Shown here: positions 51,261-59,946 of the stretch, piece after piece | Layout of the letters: the number at the start of each line of letters is the position of its first letter | How positions within the stretch are numbered: the stretch's first letter is position 1 | Notes under the pieces: model-generated | The model's database searches: none | What the model was told of the DNA's origin: nothing | The model's input: the letters and a program-made list of their open reading frames with translations, nothing else | DNA from: DAIDKA01 sp036498905 | Lineage (GTDB): Bacteria > Pseudomonadota > Gammaproteobacteria > Steroidobacterales > Steroidobacteraceae | Direction: 5' to 3' | NCBI GenBank assembly: GCA_036498905.1 | Contig: DASYER010000039.1 | Coordinates: 1-64,000, forward strand | Length of the DNA: 64,000 bases | Program-made: the position numbers and the translations under genes

Positions 51261-52334
51261 ATGACCGAGGAACGTGAAGCCAGCGTTCAGATACTCAAGG
51301 CCTTCGCACCACTGGATGGCCTGAAACGCGAAAACATTGCAGCGCTGGCGAAAAAGGTCAGCATCCGCAAGATGTCGGCCGGTCGCTACCTGTTCAAGGA
51401 AGGCGATACCGACAAACGCAAGATCTGGCTGGTGAGTGGCATGGTCGAACTGCGCGAGGGCGAGCGCACGGTCGGCATGATCCGCGGTGGCACGGCCGAT
51501 GCCCGCAACCCCCTCTCCCCGACTCTGCCGCGCGCGGTCAGTGCCCGGGCGGTGGATGAGATTTCCTATCTGTCCATCGACAGCGAGCTGCTCGATGTGA
51601 TGATCACCTGGGACCAGACCGGCACCTACGAGGTCGAAGAACTGCAGGCCCAGTTGAATGGTGGCGCCAACGGCGATGACTGGATGACGACGCTGCTGCA
51701 GACGCGCTCCTTCCACCGCATCCCGCCGGCAAATATCCAGGCCATCTTCATGCGCATGCAGCGCGTACCGTATCTGGCCGGCGATGTGATCATCAAGCAG
51801 GGTGACGAGGGCGATTACTTCTATGTGATCGTCAAGGGTCAGTGCGTGGTGACGCGCGAGACGCCGCTGAACCGCGATGGCATCAAGCTTGCCGAGCTGG
51901 GCGTCGGGGATACCTTCGGTGAAGAGGCGCTGATCGCGGAGGCCAAGCGCAACGCCACCATCACCATGCAGACCGATGGGGTGCTGATGCGGCTGGCCAA
52001 GGATGATTTCCGCGAGCTGATGAACGAGCCACTGCTGCAGTGGACCAACTATGACCAGGCCCGGGAGATCGTCGCGCGCGGGGGACGCTGGCTCGATGTG
52101 CGTCTGCCGAGCGAGCACCAGAACATGAGCATCGAGGGATCGCTGAACATCCCGCTGTACTTCATCCGCCTGAAGCTCTCGACGCTGGATCCGAAGACGC
52201 CCTATGTCGTGTATTGCGACACGGGACGCCGCAGTTCGGCGGCGGCCTATATCCTCGTCGAGCGCGGCTTCGATGCCTATGTCCTGCGCGGCGGCCTGAC
52301 GACCGGCGCGGTCGGACTGCACCAGTCCCGATAA
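51261..52334 (+). CDS. Protein with two cNMP-binding domains and a C-terminal rhodanese domain
   Basis: 357 residues. First cyclic-nucleotide-binding domain (~10-120: FAPLDGLKRENIAALAKKV, GRYLFKEGD) has lost the phosphate-binding cassette (TADARNPLSP instead of FGE..L..R). The second (~150-255) keeps it: GDTFGEEALIAEAKRNATITM (E221, R230). The rhodanese domain (~265-357) has WLDVRLPSEH and the active loop YCDTGRRSS (C319). There is no DNA-binding HTH, so it is not a CRP-type regulator. It may couple a cyclic nucleotide to sulfur chemistry; target unknown. Confidence 0.9.
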   Translation: MTEEREASVQILKAFAPLDGLKRENIAALAKKVSIRKMSAGRYLFKEGDTDKRKIWLVSGMVELREGERTVGMIRGGTADARNPLSPTLPRAVSARAVDEISYLSIDSELLDVMITWDQTGTYEVEELQAQLNGGANGDDWMTTLLQTRSFHRIPPANIQAIFMRMQRVPYLAGDVIIKQGDEGDYFYVIVKGQCVVTRETPLNRDGIKLAELGVGDTFGEEALIAEAKRNATITMQTDGVLMRLAKDDFRELMNEPLLQWTNYDQAREIVARGGRWLDVRLPSEHQNMSIEGSLNIPLYFIRLKLSTLDPKTPYVVYCDTGRRSSAAAYILVERGFDAYVLRGGLTTGAVGLHQSR

Positions 52335-52336
52335 CC

Positions 52337-52867
52337 CTACGGCCCGGGCGGCTCCACGCCGCGCATTGCCGCCACCGTCACCACCGCAAAACGCGCATAC
52401 AGCTGCGCCAGCGAACCACCTTCCGCATCGGCGCTGCGGGTTCTGATGCGTATGCGGGCACGCACGTCGAACGCAGGCTGTCCCGAGCCTGCGGCGCCTT
52501 GCAGCTGCACCGTACCGTTCAGCATCATGTTGTGAAAGCTGTAACCGAGAATCTTGGTGTTGCTGGCCAGTGAGTTGGTAAAGTTCTGCACCGTGATCGC
52601 CAAGGAGCGCTGCACATTCGGCGCGGCGGGCGCGTACAACTGATGCGCTTGCAGTTCGTGTTCGACCGCAATGGCCACCTCATCCGGTGTCAGCCGCGGA
52701 TCGGTGGCCGCCAGCTGCTTGACCTCATCACTGAAGGTCACTGTCACCGCGCTCACCGGGCCGTCCTCCCCTGCCTGAGGTGCGGCCGACGCATCGTGCC
52801 CAACGTCCACACACGCGCACAGACTCGCCACCGCGAGGGTGATCACGGTTGCGGCAATGTATCTCAC
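52337..52867 (-). CDS. Hypothetical lipoprotein
   Basis: 176 residues with a lipoprotein signal peptide (MRYIAATVITLAVASLCAC; lipobox near C17 or C19). The mature domain contains DEVAIAVEHELQAHQLY and VQNFTNSLASNTKILGYSF, a mixed alpha/beta pattern I cannot assign. Probably anchored to a membrane facing the periplasm. The ATG overlaps the stop of the PilZ gene (4 bases), so it is at the end of the fab-mltG-tmk-holB-pilZ transcript. Confidence 0.7.
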   Translation of the reverse strand: MRYIAATVITLAVASLCACVDVGHDASAAPQAGEDGPVSAVTVTFSDEVKQLAATDPRLTPDEVAIAVEHELQAHQLYAPAAPNVQRSLAITVQNFTNSLASNTKILGYSFHNMMLNGTVQLQGAAGSGQPAFDVRARIRIRTRSADAEGGSLAQLYARFAVVTVAAMRGVEPPGP

Positions 52868-53205
52868 ATCGTATGCGTTGCTTTGTCGCCGGAGAGTGCT
52901 CCGGCCAGGTAGGTCTCGATCTTCTTCTGGGTCTGACCGCGGTCCTGCTCGCTGAACTGCACGCCGATACCGGCCGTCCGCTTGCCTTGAGCGCCCTTGG
53001 GCGTCACCCAGATCACCCGTCCGGCCACCGGCAGCTTCTCATCCTCGCCCATCAGGTTCAGCAGCATGAACACCTCATCCCCCAGGCGGTAGTTGCTGTT
53101 GGTCGGGATGAACAGTCCGCCGTTGCGCACAAAAGGCATGTACGCCAGATACAAGGCGCTTTTGTCCTTGATCGTGAGCGTGAGAAGTCCGGGTTTTGGT
53201 CCCAT
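52864..53205 (-). CDS. PilZ domain protein
   Basis: 113 residues, the short PilZ type found downstream of holB in Gammaproteobacteria and required for type IV pili in Pseudomonas. Typical pieces: LTLTIKDKSALYLAYMPFVRNGGLFIPTN, GDEVFMLLNLMGEDEKLPVAGRVIWVTP and AGIGVQF. The N-terminal RxxxR c-di-GMP motif is not evident, as in PilZ proper, so c-di-GMP binding is doubtful. Confidence 0.93.
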   Translation of the reverse strand: MGPKPGLLTLTIKDKSALYLAYMPFVRNGGLFIPTNSNYRLGDEVFMLLNLMGEDEKLPVAGRVIWVTPKGAQGKRTAGIGVQFSEQDRGQTQKKIETYLAGALSGDKATHTM

Positions 53206-53221
53206 TGCCGTGTTGGTGTAT

Positions 53222-54202
53222 TTAGACAGTCAGTGAGCGTAACAGGCTCTCCAGCACCAGCGAACGATTCACCGGCGTGGCCAGTGCCGCCCGCAGGCCG
53301 CGCAGTTGGTCCAGCAAATCGAAAAGCTGAGGGGCATTTGACCTCGGATCAGGGCGGGCTGGGTGCGCACCATCCCGCATTTCCGTGGAATATGTCCCGG
53401 CGCCCAAGGTACGCCGGATGCGTTCCGTGAGCCAGTTCTCAAGACAAGCCAGCCGCAGGCCAAGTTCGCTGCGATTCCAGGCCTCGGCCAGCTGCGCCGC
53501 ATCCGCCCGCCGGGAGGCAAGATCGCCCAGTGCGGCCAGGGTCTCATCACGCACCTGCAGAAGTGCCCGCGGATCCAGCTGCGCGGCCAGCAGCGGTGCG
53601 TTGCCGATCACGTCCAGCACGGCAGTCCAGGGACCCTCGCCGACGAATTGCGTAAGCCACAGCAGGGCCGGCTCACGCTCCGGAGCGCGCAGCCGCAAGT
53701 GTTGGCAGCGACTGAGGATGGTCGCCGGCAAGCGCGAGGGCTGTTGCGCGACCAGAATCAGCACGGTGCGCGCCGGCGGCTCCTCGAGGGTCTTGAGCAG
53801 CGCATTGGCGGCATTCCAGTTCAGCGCATCGGCCGGATTGATCAGCGCCACCTTGTAGCCGCCCTGATGACTGGCCAGGGCCAGATGTGCGGACAGTTCA
53901 CGCACCTGCTCGATGCGGATCTGTTTGGAGTCCTCAACGAGCCCGATGAGCGTGAAGTCCGGGTGGCGGTGCTCGTGCAGGCTGATGCAGCCCGCACAGC
54001 TTGCGCACGGCCCTTGCGCTGCCGGTGTCAGGCACAACAGCAGTTGCGCCATCCACAGGGCCAGCTGCTCGCCACCGGCCCCCGGTACGTCCTGAATCAG
54101 CAAGGCGTGCGCTACCCGGTCCTGCCGGACCGCCGCGAGCAGCCGCTCGCGTGCCGGAGCGAGCCAGGAGGCCGCCATCAGCGCAGCGGGCGGCACGGCC
54201 AT
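53222..54202 (-). CDS. holB: DNA polymerase III subunit delta'
   Basis: 326 residues. AAA+-like clamp-loader subunit: the degenerate P-loop region near ALLIQDVPGAGGEQLALWMAQ, zinc-module cysteines CLTPAAQGPCASCAGC, and the SRC motif ATILSRCQHLRL. With delta and tau/gamma it loads the sliding clamp. The start abuts the tmk stop, matching the usual tmk-holB order. Confidence 0.95.
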   Translation of the reverse strand: MAVPPAALMAASWLAPARERLLAAVRQDRVAHALLIQDVPGAGGEQLALWMAQLLLCLTPAAQGPCASCAGCISLHEHRHPDFTLIGLVEDSKQIRIEQVRELSAHLALASHQGGYKVALINPADALNWNAANALLKTLEEPPARTVLILVAQQPSRLPATILSRCQHLRLRAPEREPALLWLTQFVGEGPWTAVLDVIGNAPLLAAQLDPRALLQVRDETLAALGDLASRRADAAQLAEAWNRSELGLRLACLENWLTERIRRTLGAGTYSTEMRDGAHPARPDPRSNAPQLFDLLDQLRGLRAALATPVNRSLVLESLLRSLTV

Positions 54203-54826
54203 CTAGAGCAACGCCTCGAGCGCCGCGGCCACCGCAGCCTGCACGGCCGGCAGTTCACGCGCGGCGTCGATGATGCAAACGCGCTGGGTATCGGCGTGCG
54301 CGATGTTCAGGTACGCGGCACGCACCCGCTCAAAGAAGGGGCCGCGCTCCTGCTCGAACCGGTCGGTCTGAGTGTGGCGTGCCCGTGCCCGCGCCAGGCC
54401 CACCGCCACCGGCAGGTCCAGCAGCAAGGTCAGATCCGGAGCCAGATCCGGGTGCACCAGCGTCGTGAGCGATTCAATGCGCGCGAGATCAAGACCCCGG
54501 CCCCCACCCTGGTAGGCGCGCGTGGCGTCGGTGAAGCGGTCGCAGATCACCCACTCGCCGCGCTCCAGCGCCGGACGGATCAGATTCGCCAGATGGATGC
54601 TGCGCGCGGCGAACATCAGCAGCAGCTCCGCCGCGGGCGGCAGCGCCTCCCCATCCGGGCTCAGTACCAGCTCGCGCACCCTCTCCGCCAGCGGAGTACC
54701 CCCCGGTTCGCGGGTGAGCAGCGCCGGCACGTTGTGCGCACGCAGCCACTCCAGGATGTAGCGCGCCACGGTCGACTTGCCGGCGCCCTCGATGCCCTCG
54801 AGCGTGATGAAACGCCCGCCGCTCAC
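54203..54826 (-). CDS. tmk: Thymidylate kinase
   Basis: 207 residues. P-loop FITLEGIEGAGKST near the N-terminus, the DR motif CDRFTDATRAYQGGGRGLD, and the lid region LARARARHTQTDRFEQE. It phosphorylates dTMP to dTDP for DNA synthesis. Overlaps the mltG stop by 4 bases and abuts holB. Confidence 0.96.
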   Translation of the reverse strand: MSGGRFITLEGIEGAGKSTVARYILEWLRAHNVPALLTREPGGTPLAERVRELVLSPDGEALPPAAELLLMFAARSIHLANLIRPALERGEWVICDRFTDATRAYQGGGRGLDLARIESLTTLVHPDLAPDLTLLLDLPVAVGLARARARHTQTDRFEQERGPFFERVRAAYLNIAHADTQRVCIIDAARELPAVQAAVAAALEALL

Positions 54827-55851
54827 GGACGCGCGACCGCGCCGCGCAGCTTCTGCAGGTAGTGCTGGACGGCCAGGTTGTGCTCGGCAAGGGTTGCGGA
54901 GAAGTGATGTCCACCCTGCCCGTCGCCGGTCGCGACGAAGTACAGGTCGCCGGTTTCCTCCGGCCGCACCACCGCCAGCAGGGCCGCCCGCCCCGGCAAC
55001 GCAATGGGCGTCGGCGGCAGGCCGTCGCGGGTGTAGGTGTTGTAGGGCGTATCCGTGGTCAGGTCGCGTTCGTGGATGTGTCCATCATAGGCCGACCCGA
55101 TCCCGTAGATCACCGTCGGGTCCGACTGCAGGCGCATGCCTTTGCGCAGCCGCGACATGAAGACTCCGGCAATGCGTGGCCGCTCGGCCGCAAGTCCCGT
55201 TTCCTTCTCGACAATGGAGGCCATTATCAGCGCCTGGTCCGCTGATTGCAGCGGCAGATCCGCCGCGCGCATGTTCCAGGCCTCGGACAGCGCATCGCGC
55301 ATGCTGCCATACGCGAGCTTGAGGATCTCCACATCCGTGGTACCGGAGGCGAACCGATAGGTGTCGGGAAAAAAACGACCTTCCGGATTTTCCCCGGGAT
55401 GGCCAATGGCGGCCATGACTTCGGCGTCGCTGCGACCCTTGAGCAGCGAATGCACATGCGGGTCCTCGGCCAATGCCCGCCGCAGGTCACTGAAGCGGGC
55501 ACCCTCGACGACCGTCAATTGTTCGAGGATCACCCGTCCCTCCTCGAGCATTTCGATGACTTCGCTGGGGCTGGCATGGGCGTCGACTTCGTAGTCGCCG
55601 GCCTTGATGGTCAGCGCGTGTCCGGTCAGCCGCAGGTACAGCGCAGTACAGGTGGCGCATTGCAGCGCTCCCGCGCTCTGCAGCCTGCCCAGAACACCGC
55701 GCACGCTCAATCCCGGGGAGACCGTCACGCGCAGCGCCACACGTGCCGGGCCGGGCGCATCGAACTGCAATCCCAGCCAGGCGCGGCCGGCCGCCGCGGC
55801 CCCGATCAGCACCACCACCAGCGTGATCGCAATCCACACGGGCTTACGCAT
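54823..55851 (-). CDS. mltG: Endolytic murein transglycosylase MltG (YceG)
   Basis: 342 residues from ATG 55851, giving an N-terminal anchor helix (VWIAITLVVVLIGAAAAG). LysM-like subdomain ~35-110 (VSPGLSVRGVLGRLQSAGAL), then the YceG catalytic domain with ASIVEKETGLAAERPRIAGVF, holding the essential glutamate, and RLQSDPTVIYG. It cuts nascent peptidoglycan strands at the inner membrane. Overlaps pabC by 8 bases and tmk by 4. Confidence 0.96.
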   Translation of the reverse strand: MRKPVWIAITLVVVLIGAAAAGRAWLGLQFDAPGPARVALRVTVSPGLSVRGVLGRLQSAGALQCATCTALYLRLTGHALTIKAGDYEVDAHASPSEVIEMLEEGRVILEQLTVVEGARFSDLRRALAEDPHVHSLLKGRSDAEVMAAIGHPGENPEGRFFPDTYRFASGTTDVEILKLAYGSMRDALSEAWNMRAADLPLQSADQALIMASIVEKETGLAAERPRIAGVFMSRLRKGMRLQSDPTVIYGIGSAYDGHIHERDLTTDTPYNTYTRDGLPPTPIALPGRAALLAVVRPEETGDLYFVATGDGQGGHHFSATLAEHNLAVQHYLQKLRGAVARP

Positions 55852-56689
55852 GTGCGGCCTCGAGCAGCGGCCGCAGCCGCTGCTGCAGTTGACGCGTGAT
55901 CGGGCCGATCGGCAAAGCGCGCCCGTCCAGCTCGCGTATCGGCCAGATTCCGATGCGCGCATTGGTCACGAAGATCTCCTGTGCCGCCAGCACCGCAGGA
56001 GCATCCAGCGCGGTCTCGGTGATCGCAACGCCAGCGGCCTGCACCGCGCCGATCACCACGCGGCGCATGACGCCGCGCACGCCGGCATGGGTGATTGCGG
56101 GAGTCATGATCCGACCATCCCTGATGAGGAAGACATTGCTCATCGTGCCTGACACGAGCCACCCGGAGCTACTGAAGACTAAGGCTTCCTGGATCGACGG
56201 ATCCGTCCACTCAGCGCGGGCCAGGACCTGCTCCAGGCGATTCAGATGCTTCAGGCCCGCCAGGAGCGGATTCTCACCCCATCGGGCGCTGGCCGTGCGC
56301 GCCACCACGCCTGCCGCCCACAGCTGCGGATCCTCCGGGGGCCACGGATACTGCAACAGGACGGTACGCGCCTGCTCATCCCCCCCGGCGCCGTAGCCGC
56401 GGGCGGTCGCGCTGCCGCGGGTGAGAATGAGCTTGATGATACTGCGGGGTTGAGCGGCCGCGATTTCACGCAGCTTGGCGGCAAGCGCGGGAAAATCCTC
56501 ATAGCGAATGCCCAAGCGTGCACAGCCTGCGGCGAGACGCTGCAGATGCAGTTCCAGAAAGCAGGCCTGAGAGTTGCGGCAGGCGATGGTCTCGAACAGG
56601 CCGTCCCCGTAATGCAGTGCGCGATCCAGCACGCAAAGCACCGTCGCCGGTTGGCCGTCCACCAGCGCGAGGATGGGATCGGTACTCAT
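55844..56689 (-). CDS. pabC: Aminodeoxychorismate lyase
   Basis: 281 residues from ATG 56689 (4-base overlap with pabB). Class IV PLP-enzyme features: DRALHYGDGLFETIACRN near the N-terminus, the PLP lysine in GLKHLNRLEQV, and the phosphate-binding GTMSNVFLIRDG. It splits aminodeoxychorismate to p-aminobenzoate for folate synthesis. The longer frame to 56938 shadows pabB. Confidence 0.95.
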   Translation of the reverse strand: MSTDPILALVDGQPATVLCVLDRALHYGDGLFETIACRNSQACFLELHLQRLAAGCARLGIRYEDFPALAAKLREIAAAQPRSIIKLILTRGSATARGYGAGGDEQARTVLLQYPWPPEDPQLWAAGVVARTASARWGENPLLAGLKHLNRLEQVLARAEWTDPSIQEALVFSSSGWLVSGTMSNVFLIRDGRIMTPAITHAGVRGVMRRVVIGAVQAAGVAITETALDAPAVLAAQEIFVTNARIGIWPIRELDGRALPIGPITRQLQQRLRPLLEAAHA

Positions 56690-58113
56690 GCGAACACCGC
56701 CAGCATGCCGCGCGCCTTGGCACGGGTCTCGTTCAGTTCGCGCTCCGGATCCGAATCCGCAACGATCCCCCCACCGGTGCGCAAGGTGATCTGCCCGTGC
56801 TCGAGGGTCATGGTGCGAATCAGGATATTGAGGTCCATTTCCCCGCCGGGCGTCAGATAGCCCAGTGATCCGTAGAAGGCCCCGCGCCCCTCCCCTTCGA
56901 GCTCGGCAATGATCTGCATGCAGCGGAATTTCGGGCACCCCGTAATGGTGCCGCCCGGAAACACCGCCCGCAATGCGCCGATGGGTGTCACGTCGGAGCG
57001 CAGACGGCCCTGCACGTTGGAGACGATGTGGTGCACGTGCGCGTAGGTCTCGGTGACCATCAGTTCATTGACGATCACCGTTCCGGCCTCACAGACGCGC
57101 CCCAGGTCATTGCGTTCCAGATCGATGAGCATGATGTGCTCGGCGCGTTCCTTCGGGTGTGCCACCAGCGCTGCTGCTTCCGGTGCATCCTCACCCGGCC
57201 GCAGCGTGCGGGGTCGGGTTCCGGCAATGGGGCGAGTATCCACGTCACGGCCACTGACGCGCAGCAGCCGCTCGGGAGAGGAACTGAGCACACTCACCCC
57301 GTCCCATTGCACCAGCGCGGCGAACGGCGCCGGATTGCGCGCCCGCAGCCGCTCGTACAGCATGGCCGAATCCAGCGCTCGCGCGTAGGCCGGCGAGCCG
57401 GCTTGAGCCGCGGGCCGCACACGCCACGGACGCGACAGGTTGGCCTGGTAGATGTCGCCGGCGCGGATGTACTCCTTGGCACGCAGCACTCGGGCGATGT
57501 AGCGAGCCGGATCTTCCTCGGTCATATCGAACAGTGGCCCGATCGGATCGAGGGCTGCATCCGTTGGTGCGACATCGGTCGACTCGTCCAAGCGCCGTGC
57601 GTCGGTCACCACCTGTGCCAGCAGGTCCTCTGCGCCGGCCTCGGCGACCGCCCAGACGGCATTGCTTTCCAGTACGTGCACCAGGGCACAGGGTGTCCGC
57701 AGCGCGAAGGCGGTCCAGGGGAGCGGTGTCGGTGGCAGCTTCAGGTGCGGTTCGATGTCCGCGGCGATCTCATAACCCAGATACACCACCCAGCCGGGTG
57801 CGAAGGGCACGCCGGTCTGTCGGGCCCGATATAGATCGGAATCCTCGCCTGAATTGAACGTGCCGCTGTGCCGCCACCACAGTTCCAGTGCCTCCAGAAA
57901 GCTGCCGGCGCGTGGTTCGACGCCACGACCGTGCACCCGGCCATCGGCGGTGCTCCACATCGCCGCCGTGGGCTGCGCGGCCAGGATGGTGACCTTTCCC
58001 AAGGGGCCGGCGACGGCACTCTCGAGCAACGCCGGATAACGGGCAGGATTGGTGGTCGCCAAGCGTCGCAGCACGGCCGGCGGCACCTGCAACTGCCGCG
58101 CCCGGGAGTTCAC
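56686..58113 (-). CDS. pabB: Aminodeoxychorismate synthase component I
   Basis: 475 residues. Chorismate-binding domain with YQANLSRPWRV, RPIAGTRPRTLRPGEDAPE, NDLGRVCEAGTV and the C-terminal FPGGTITGCPKFRCMQIIAELE, where the lysine is typical of PabB rather than anthranilate synthase. It aminates chorismate with ammonia from PabA, which is not in the window. Lying between fabF and pabC links folate and fatty-acid synthesis genes. Confidence 0.94.
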   Translation of the reverse strand: MNSRARQLQVPPAVLRRLATTNPARYPALLESAVAGPLGKVTILAAQPTAAMWSTADGRVHGRGVEPRAGSFLEALELWWRHSGTFNSGEDSDLYRARQTGVPFAPGWVVYLGYEIAADIEPHLKLPPTPLPWTAFALRTPCALVHVLESNAVWAVAEAGAEDLLAQVVTDARRLDESTDVAPTDAALDPIGPLFDMTEEDPARYIARVLRAKEYIRAGDIYQANLSRPWRVRPAAQAGSPAYARALDSAMLYERLRARNPAPFAALVQWDGVSVLSSSPERLLRVSGRDVDTRPIAGTRPRTLRPGEDAPEAAALVAHPKERAEHIMLIDLERNDLGRVCEAGTVIVNELMVTETYAHVHHIVSNVQGRLRSDVTPIGALRAVFPGGTITGCPKFRCMQIIAELEGEGRGAFYGSLGYLTPGGEMDLNILIRTMTLEHGQITLRTGGGIVADSDPERELNETRAKARGMLAVFA

Positions 58114-58116
58114 GCT

Positions 58117-59364
58117 TCAGCCGCTGAAGCGGCGGAAGATGAGGGTGCCGTTGGTGCCGCCGAATCCAAAGGAATTCGACAGCGCGACATCGATCGGCAT
58201 CTGCCGCGCGGCGTTGGGCACGAAATCCAGATCGCAGTCCGGATCCGCAGTGTGGTAGTTGATGGTGGGCGGCGCGACATTGTCGCGAATCGCCAGAATG
58301 CTGAAGATCGCCTCGAGCACGCCTGCGGCACCGAGCAGATGACCGGTCATGGACTTGGTCGAACTGACCGGCACCTTGTACGCATGCGCGCCCAGAGCGG
58401 ACTTGATGGCGGCAGTTTCGGCCTTGTCACCCAGCGGCGTGGATGTGGCATGGGCATTGACGTACTGCACCTGCTGCGCATTCATCGCCGCATCACGCAG
58501 CGCATTCGTCATGGCGAGGGCCGCCCCGGCGCCATCCTCGGGCGGCGCGGTGATGTGGTAGGCATCGCTGCTCATGCCGAAGCCGGCCATTTCCGCGTAG
58601 ATCTTGGCGCCACGTGCACGCGCATGTTCGAGCTCTTCGAGCACGATCGCGCCCCCGCCATCACTGAGCACGAAGCCATCGCGATCCTTGTCCCAGGGGC
58701 GGCTTGCCTCCTGCGGAGCATCATTGCGGCTCGAGAGTGCCTTGGCCTGCGCGAAGCTCGCCAGACCGCACACGGTCGTGGCCATTTCGGAGCCGCCCGC
58801 GATGATCATGTCGGCATCACCGTACTGGATGGCGCGCATGCCGAAGCCGATGGCATGAGTCGAGGTGGTGCAGGCGCTGACGACTCCCAGATTGGGGCCC
58901 TTCAGCCCGAATCTGATCGACAGATGTCCGGCGATCATGTTGATGATCGTCGCGGGCACGAAGAAGGGTGAGATACGCCGCGGGTTGTGCGCCTTCAGGT
59001 ACTCGCCGTACTCGCTTTCGATGGTGCCCAGACCACCGATGCCGGCGCCCATGATGGCGCCGCAGCGGCCCGGATCGCTCTTCGCGACGTCAAAGCCGGA
59101 ATCGACCATGGCCTGAATACCGGCCGCGACTCCGTAGTGCATGAAATCATCCATGCGTCGGGCTTCTTTCGGGGAGATGTAGGCGGCCAGGTCAAAGTCA
59201 TGCACCTGTCCGCCAAAACGCACCGGAAATGCGGAGACATCAAAGCGCGTGATGGGGCCAATGCCGCTGCGCCCATTCAAGATGGCGTCCCAGGCCGTTG
59301 GCACCGTGCTGCCGACCGGGGAAACCATACCCATACCTGTTACGACGACGCGACGTTTGCTCAC
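58117..59364 (-). CDS. fabF: Beta-ketoacyl-ACP synthase II
   Basis: 415 residues from GTG 59364 (SKRRVVVTGMGMVSPVGS), matching the usual FabF N-terminus; another GTG five codons upstream at 59379 is possible. Cys-His-His triad: VVSACTTSTHAIG, YVNAHATSTPLGD and KSMTGHLLGAAG. It elongates acyl-ACP with malonyl-ACP. Follows acpP by ~110 bases that contain a GC-rich hairpin. Confidence 0.97.
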   Translation of the reverse strand: MSKRRVVVTGMGMVSPVGSTVPTAWDAILNGRSGIGPITRFDVSAFPVRFGGQVHDFDLAAYISPKEARRMDDFMHYGVAAGIQAMVDSGFDVAKSDPGRCGAIMGAGIGGLGTIESEYGEYLKAHNPRRISPFFVPATIINMIAGHLSIRFGLKGPNLGVVSACTTSTHAIGFGMRAIQYGDADMIIAGGSEMATTVCGLASFAQAKALSSRNDAPQEASRPWDKDRDGFVLSDGGGAIVLEELEHARARGAKIYAEMAGFGMSSDAYHITAPPEDGAGAALAMTNALRDAAMNAQQVQYVNAHATSTPLGDKAETAAIKSALGAHAYKVPVSSTKSMTGHLLGAAGVLEAIFSILAIRDNVAPPTINYHTADPDCDLDFVPNAARQMPIDVALSNSFGFGGTNGTLIFRRFSG

Positions 59365-59427
59365 TCGCAGCCCCGGCACTCAACCAAATTGAACAGTATC
59401 TTGCAACGATCGAAAACGCGTCGCACG

Positions 59428-59446
59428 GGCGGCCGCAATGGCCGCC
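59428..59446 (-). other. GC-rich stem-loop between acpP and fabF
   Basis: A perfect 7-bp stem, GGCGGCC and GGCCGCC, around a 5-base loop, with no T-run after it on the minus strand. It sits between acpP and fabF and could act as an RNA-stabilising or attenuating hairpin that lets acpP mRNA accumulate above its neighbours. ACGCGTCGC is directly repeated on both sides (59416-59424 and 59456-59464). Confidence 0.4.
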
Positions 59447-59471
59447 GGCTTCGGCACGCGTCGCGCGGCCG

Positions 59472-59714
59472 TTAAGCCTTGCTACGGCGCTCGTTGATGT
59501 AGTCGATGGCCTGTTGAACCGTCGTGATCTTCTCGGCGTCCTCGTCCGGAATTTCGATTTCGAACTCCTCCTCGAGAGCCATGACCAGTTCGACCGTGTC
59601 CAGCGAGTCCGCGCCCAGATCGTCGACGAACGAGGCGTCATTGGTGACCTGTTCAGCCTTGACGCCCAGTTGCTCCGCGACGATGGCCTTTACCTGCTGC
59701 TCAACGGTGCTCAT
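59472..59714 (-). CDS. acpP: Acyl carrier protein
   Basis: 80 residues, acidic four-helix ACP. The phosphopantetheine attachment serine is S37 in LGADSLDTVELVMALEEEF. Preceded by AAGGA. Standard position between fabG and fabF. Confidence 0.98.
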   Translation of the reverse strand: MSTVEQQVKAIVAEQLGVKAEQVTNDASFVDDLGADSLDTVELVMALEEEFEIEIPDEDAEKITTVQQAIDYINERRSKA

Positions 59715-59779
59715 TACGCGATTGTCCTTGTTAAGAATGGTCTCATGCGCCAGCCGATGGTCGGCGGCACGGGCGCGGT

Positions 59780-59785
59780 ATTGTA
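59780..59785 (-). promoter_or_regulatory. Possible -10 box upstream of acpP
   Basis: TACAAT on the minus strand, 66 bases before the acpP start, inside the 232-base fabG-acpP gap. The -35 position (17 bp upstream) reads TGGCAG, a poor match, so this is only a candidate for an extra acpP promoter. The rest of the gap shows two small hairpins (59872-59883 and 59884-59896) without a T-run. Confidence 0.3.
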
Positions 59786-59946
59786 GGGGAACACCCCCCC
59801 GTCTGCCAGCACGGCAAAGCGAGCGGGAGTGGTTGTTTTTTCAGGCGAAACACCCATGCAGATTCACTCTGCCCGGAAACGGGGGCGCGTTGCGCCTGCA
59901 AATGTGGCTATTTTCCAACGTTGCCTCGCTCGGCGCGGCCGGGGAC

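Noticed and set aside
51249..52322. 357-residue open frame on the minus strand
   Set aside because: Exact antisense shadow of the cNMP-binding/rhodanese gene.
53363..54862. 499-residue open frame on the plus strand
   Set aside because: Antisense to holB and tmk, both of which have clear catalytic motifs; the translated sequence is low-quality and Arg/Gln-rich.
57868..58971. 367-residue open frame on the plus strand
   Set aside because: Shadow of pabB and fabF.
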